From: Caryophanales bacterium UBA4100
GTDB taxonomy: Bacteria > Bacillota > Bacilli > Paenibacillales > UBA4045
NCBI GenBank assembly: GCA_002383285.1
Contig: DFXU01000029.1
Coordinates: 184 to 10,375 of the forward strand
DNA length: 10,192 bases
Direction of reading: 5' to 3'
Shown here: one piece after another, positions 7,259 through 10,192 of the stretch
Layout: each line of letters opens with the position of its first letter
How positions within the stretch are numbered: the stretch's first letter is position 1
The notes under the pieces: generated by a model
Seen by the model: only the letters and a program-made list of their open reading frames with translations
Database searches by the model: none
Told to the model about the DNA's origin: nothing
Position numbers and translations under genes: made by a program

Positions 7259-8095
7259 CTAAGTCGTCTTGGTCTTGTGGAATAGCGATTGCAAGAGAGA
7301 TGAAGCCTTCGGCTTGAATAACGTGATTTCACGTCGGGAAATCATCTGCTCGGCTAGCTTGAATATTGCCTTAGCAACATCAGTTTTCCCATGATTCATA
7401 ACGAATGGAATACCTACATTGATTGATTGAGATACAATTTGGAATTGATTCGGGATGAATATAGGTGTGTCCTCTCCGAGAATATCAGCAACATCCGATG
7501 CTTGTATAACACTCTCCATCGTCGAGCGATTGACAATCACCTTCACCTTATTCTTCAAGCCCAGCAGCTCAAGAGTCTCTAACATCATCTTGGTGTTCTT
7601 AATTGTGGCCATTTCCAGATTAGTTACCACGAATACCTGATCAGCCTTTTCGATGAGCTGCAAGCTTCTCTCCTGAAGTCCTACCCCTGTATCGACAATC
7701 ATATAATCATGTCTAGCCAGCAACAGATCACATATCCGTTCAACCGCTGGCGGTAGTATTAGATCGGCATATTCGGGTCGTTCTGGTGCCGGCAATACTT
7801 TTACACCACTGCTGTGATGTACGAGAAAGCCTGTTAGAGCGAAGTCATCTAGTGTCGATAGCTGTTCCACCACATCCTTGATGGAGAAGGTTGGATATAG
7901 ATCCATTGCCATACAGACATCACCAAATTGATAGCTGCCATCCATAACATTAACTTGGATATTATTCTTAGCTAGGGCAACCGCAAGATTAACCGCTAAT
8001 ACAGTTTTTCCCACACCTCCCTTAGCGCTGCACATAGCGATCATCTCTCCACGCTTTTTACTCACCCCGCTTCCTTGCACAGATGTATCATTCAT
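7259..8095 (-). CDS. cpaE: CpaE/TadZ-like MinD/ParA-family ATPase, lacking the N-terminal receiver-like domain
   Basis: The 278-residue protein carries the deviant Walker A SAKGGVGKTV (23-32), with signature Lys25 and Lys30. A switch I region follows (MDGSYQFGDV, 51-60, keeping Asp52), and the switch II strand is YMIVDTGVGL (131-140, Asp135). The QFGD motif is typical of CpaE/TadZ rather than of MinD proper. In Tad systems this ATPase places the pilus machine at its site on the membrane. Only about 16 residues precede the ATPase domain, so the receiver-like N-terminal domain (roughly 130 residues in many CpaE/TadZ proteins) is absent. Switch II has GVG where family members often have PPG. The ATG at 8095 has AGGAGG seven bases upstream. 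The stop codon is 9 to 15 bases from the likely cpaF start. Role in pilus placement is inferred from family and context. Confidence 0.88.
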   Translation of the reverse strand: MNDTSVQGSGVSKKRGEMIAMCSAKGGVGKTVLAVNLAVALAKNNIQVNVMDGSYQFGDVCMAMDLYPTFSIKDVVEQLSTLDDFALTGFLVHHSSGVKVLPAPERPEYADLILPPAVERICDLLLARHDYMIVDTGVGLQERSLQLIEKADQVFVVTNLEMATIKNTKMMLETLELLGLKNKVKVIVNRSTMESVIQASDVADILGEDTPIFIPNQFQIVSQSINVGIPFVMNHGKTDVAKAIFKLAEQMISRREITLFKPKASSLLQSLFHKTKTT

Positions 8096-8110
8096 TGTTG
8101 TCCCTCCTAG

Positions 8111-8779
8111 TTATTCTGTCTTAATACGACTATGCAATGTTAATGTTAAGATTCCGTCGTTCGCTGCGTTAACTAGCTTCACGGTTTCTGGAGACTTCAG
8201 CTCCAACGTTGCCGAGCTATACTCAACAACAAGATCTCCTTCGACCGTCTCTACCATTCTGCGACCAACCGCCAACACTCTAGCACGTTCAACTAGTATT
8301 TTCGAGGCAGTTACAGTACCTAAATCGCGCTCTCCAAGCTTTGTAAAGATCACATCTACATAATCTTCAGGCTCGATCAGATTAGAGACGGATTGGACAT
8401 GATTGACTCCGATCGATACTCCACGGTATCCCTCTTCGATCTTCCTAGATACGAATAGCTTCTCTTCCTGTGTCCCCAATACACGATGTGGTAGGAATGG
8501 CTCACCCTTTGCGATATCTGCCAATGCATATTTCCCGTTCAGATTAGCTGAATCACGGATAGCATTACTGTACAATCCGTTATCCATTACCTGGACCATC
8601 TCCAGCATATCCTGTGAAATCAACTCATTCTTCTTAATATCTCGAGCCGCGACAAGCGTCTCTATGGTTTTCATTTCCGATGCTGGCGTCCCCTTGATAT
8701 TGCTAACGTAGTTATAGAACAAGAATGTCGTGATTAATCCCATCACAATGGCTAGCAGCATAATAATCTTCGATTTCAT
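8111..8779 (-). CDS. cpaB: CpaB-like Flp pilus assembly protein (SAF and RcpC-like domains)
   Basis: This 222-residue protein has an N-terminal membrane helix (about 4-23, KIIMLLAIVMGLITTFLFY), then a SAF domain at about 40-102 (TLVAARDIKKNELISQDML to KGEPFLPHRVL). A C-terminal RcpC-like region follows at about 110-218, with YRGVSIGVNHVQSV, EPEDYVDVIF and the closing LVNAANDGILTLTLHS. The glycine usual in the PGDxVDV turn is replaced (EPEDYVDV). In Gram-negative Tad systems CpaB/RcpC works with the outer-membrane secretin and may bind peptidoglycan. With no secretin expected here, a cell-wall-facing role is an inference. The ribosome site is AGGTAGGTG just before the ATG at 8779. Fifteen bases separate its stop from the cpaE-like start, and 72 bases separate it from the tadG-like gene, the largest gap in the operon. 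Confidence 0.87.
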   Translation of the reverse strand: MKSKIIMLLAIVMGLITTFLFYNYVSNIKGTPASEMKTIETLVAARDIKKNELISQDMLEMVQVMDNGLYSNAIRDSANLNGKYALADIAKGEPFLPHRVLGTQEEKLFVSRKIEEGYRGVSIGVNHVQSVSNLIEPEDYVDVIFTKLGERDLGTVTASKILVERARVLAVGRRMVETVEGDLVVEYSSATLELKSPETVKLVNAANDGILTLTLHSRIKTE

Positions 8780-8851
8780 ACCTACACCTACCTAGTATAA
8801 TAAACTGACTGATATATCCATTGTGTTGCCAAGTAGCAAGGAGGCTTATAC
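8780..8851 (-). other. 72-bp spacer inside the pilus operon
   Basis: This is the only sizeable gap in an otherwise tightly packed operon. On the minus strand it holds the cpaB ribosome site (AGGTAGGTG) and a loose promoter-like pair, TTGCTA and TATATC at 17-base spacing, each four of six to consensus. No hairpin or open frame of note is seen. An internal promoter is possible but poorly supported. Confidence 0.2.
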
Positions 8852-9796
8852 TTACTCTGTTAATCTAATAGCATATGCCCCGTTATTGCTTACATTAGGT
8901 TCATTAAATCCAGTCCCTGCGCGTTTGAAGAAGAAGCCTCTAATCGTTTTATCGTGATCGTCCATTGGTGCGGATATGTAAAAATAGGCAAAACCGGTAA
9001 TCTTGACTTGCTTCACTTGATTAGATTCGACATTGTAGGGTGTATAAACGGGAATTAATATGACTCTTTCGCAATCTCTATGATGCGTTTCACCTACTGG
9101 ATAGGGACAATTATTGATCCTTTCCTGTACACCTACTTTTGTCTTACCGACCACATTACCAGTTTGAGTATCGATAATGGATCCTACCTTAATCTCATTC
9201 TGATATCCGTATTTCAAGTTCATCTCATAGGTACTTGATCCAGAACCACCCAGAGCAAGAATACCAAAATTGCCTGTGTCAACGCCGGTCTCATCAACCT
9301 TTAACCTGTATTCCTGACCAATGATTAACGGAATGGAATCATCAATTCCAAGAGGAGCTACGCCAGTTGCCCTGCCCATGCTTTCTATGACAGCGGTCGC
9401 TCTGGCCTTTACTGGCACTTCATCCCAACCGAATAATTCTGAGAATACCAATGTAACTTGACGCTGCAGTCGAATGGATACCTTACGCTCCATCTCCACC
9501 TGTTGCTCCATAAGGCTTCCCGCTTCTCCATGCTGAGTAAGAACTTCACTGACAATATTCCTTACCGCCGTTTCATTATAAGTTAGCTCCTGAGCCCCTG
9601 ACAGAGCGGCAGCATTCGCAGCTTTCTGAAGCTGAGTTTGCGCTACATATACCCCACCCATGTCAACTACTAATCCAGCCATAGCCATTAAGCCTGCCAT
9701 AGCAAGTCCAACTAGCACAATAGAGCTACCCTGTTGCCTACTAACGATAGCTTTCAACCTATTAACTAACAATGTCTTATCATACTTATGCACCAT
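8852..9796 (-). CDS. TadG-like pilus assembly protein (Tad domain, no von Willebrand domain)
   Basis: With the preferred ATG at 9796 the protein is 314 residues; an upstream ATG at 9802 would give 316. A basic N-terminus leads to the Tad domain (PF13400 type) at about 25-72 (numbered from 9802): a hydrophobic helix GSSIVLVGLAMAGLMAMAGL, then VDMGGVYVAQTQLQKAANAA with the conserved Asp and Gln-Lys-Ala-Ala pattern. The exported remainder contains GNFGILALGGSGSSTYE and NVVGKTKVGVQERINNC, a pattern I recognise from Bacillota TadG-related proteins, and two cysteines 12 apart (Cys232, Cys244) that could form a disulfide. The C-terminal von Willebrand region of longer TadG proteins is missing. GGGGG lies 7 bases before the 9796 ATG but only one base from the 9802 ATG. 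It follows tadE by 18 bases. Likely membrane-anchored and extracellular; the exact role in the pilus is unclear. Confidence 0.87.
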   Translation of the reverse strand: MVHKYDKTLLVNRLKAIVSRQQGSSIVLVGLAMAGLMAMAGLVVDMGGVYVAQTQLQKAANAAALSGAQELTYNETAVRNIVSEVLTQHGEAGSLMEQQVEMERKVSIRLQRQVTLVFSELFGWDEVPVKARATAVIESMGRATGVAPLGIDDSIPLIIGQEYRLKVDETGVDTGNFGILALGGSGSSTYEMNLKYGYQNEIKVGSIIDTQTGNVVGKTKVGVQERINNCPYPVGETHHRDCERVILIPVYTPYNVESNQVKQVKITGFAYFYISAPMDDHDKTIRGFFFKRAGTGFNEPNVSNNGAYAIRLTE

Positions 9797-9803
9797 AACC
9801 ATA

Positions 9804-9808
9804 CCCCC
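9804..9808 (-). promoter_or_regulatory. Shine-Dalgarno site that decides the tadG-like start
   Basis: GGGGG on the minus strand lies one base from the ATG at 9802 and seven from the ATG at 9796. The same GGGGGT with a seven-base spacing precedes the beta-propeller gene at 1425-1430, which supports the 9796 start. Confidence 0.6.
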
Positions 9809-9814
9809 ATCGGT

Positions 9815-10192
9815 TTATTCCACTCGAATTGTTGATTCCGTGACGACACGATAGGGAGAGGGTAATACATTCGACATTAGCGGTGTGATGTATTCGATCT
9901 GCTCCTCCAGACGAACCTTAACATAATCTCCTGAATTACGAGCTGTATCCGATGGAGATATCGTTACTGTCACCTTGGATGGGTTTACGACATGATCCAT
10001 TGTATACTGTCTTATGTCTGCATCACTTCTTCCCAGACCGCTGAGACGAACAGCCTCCTGGGTTACTAAATTTAATTGCATATGCGTGTACATCACTCTG
10101 CCAAAATCTATAATTCCACAAATTAGATAGAGTAACAAAGGCAGCAGCAATGCAAATTCGACCAACGATTGCCCTCTCTCATGAGAGATGAA
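9815..10192 (-). CDS. tadE: TadE-like minor pilin (5' end beyond the right edge)
   Basis: The frame stays open through the right edge, so the TTG codon at 10165 is internal (Leu) and not the start. The nine extra residues read FISHERGQS and run straight into LVEFALLLPLLLYLICGIID, the classic TadE opening (PF07811). A short polar head, one hydrophobic helix and a YTHMQLNLVTQEAVR stretch are followed by a small strand-rich exported domain ending TESTIRVE. The Gly before QSLVEF with Glu at +5 fits the class III prepilin peptidase motif G/XXXXEY, with Phe in place of Tyr. TadE-type proteins are minor pilins processed by TadV and needed for pilus formation. 125 residues are visible, close to the whole protein. 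It is the first gene of the operon visible here, and earlier operon genes may lie outside. Confidence 0.9.
   Translation of the reverse strand, partial: FISHERGQSLVEFALLLPLLLYLICGIIDFGRVMYTHMQLNLVTQEAVRLSGLGRSDADIRQYTMDHVVNPSKVTVTISPSDTARNSGDYVKVRLEEQIEYITPLMSNVLPSPYRVVTESTIRVE

Noticed and set aside
6789..7262. 157-codon open frame on the plus strand opposite cpaF
   Set aside because: Ser/Ile-rich composition typical of the complement of a coding strand; the opposite frame encodes intact CpaF motifs.
8780..8851. Possible internal promoter between the tadG-like gene and cpaB
   Set aside because: Both hexamers match only four of six positions, which is expected by chance in AT-rich spacer; kept only as a low-confidence note on the gap.

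Overview
The window reads as a low-GC to mid-GC Gram-positive chromosome segment, most likely from a Paenibacillaceae member (Paenibacillus or Cohnella type). The reasons are purine-rich Shine-Dalgarno sites before most genes, tight operon packing, a secreted protein that joins a copper-amine-oxidase N-terminal-like domain to a COG4880/PF09826 beta-propeller (a pairing I associate with that family), and a Tad/Flp pilus gene set without any secretin gene. This placement is an inference from protein style; no rRNA or other marker is present.

Left part (1-3824): the C-terminal half of an MFS transporter (+) enters from the left edge. Its tail overlaps by 8 bp the tail of a convergent class I SAM-dependent O-methyltransferase (-). 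A compact 149-bp divergent region with candidate promoters on both strands separates the methyltransferase from a 795-residue secreted beta-propeller protein (+).

Middle (3825-3905): a long near-perfect hairpin lies between two convergent transcription units. It begins 7 nt past the tadC stop codon and is placed to terminate both.

Right part (3906-10192, all -): a Tad pilus-assembly operon, transcribed right to left, in the order tadE (5' end outside the window), tadG-like, cpaB, cpaE/tadZ-like, cpaF/tadA, tadB, tadC. CpaF is the hexameric ATPase, TadB and TadC the inner-membrane platform, and the CpaE-like ATPase the probable localisation factor. CpaB is a SAF-domain membrane-anchored protein, and TadE and the TadG-like protein are minor-pilin-like membrane proteins. 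The genes are coupled by very short gaps or overlaps (TAATG at cpaF/tadB, 3 bp at tadB/tadC). The major Flp pilin and the prepilin peptidase (TadV/CpaA) are not in the window and probably lie beyond the right edge or elsewhere.

No tRNA, rRNA, CRISPR array, transposase or phage gene was seen. The main refinements offered are better start codons for cpaF, tadB and the tadG-like gene, recognition that tadE continues past the right edge, and several small sequence features: an A8 tract in tadC, a 10-bp tandem duplication in the methyltransferase gene, and the bidirectional terminator. The Tad system is a known type of machine; I did not find convincing evidence of an undescribed system here.
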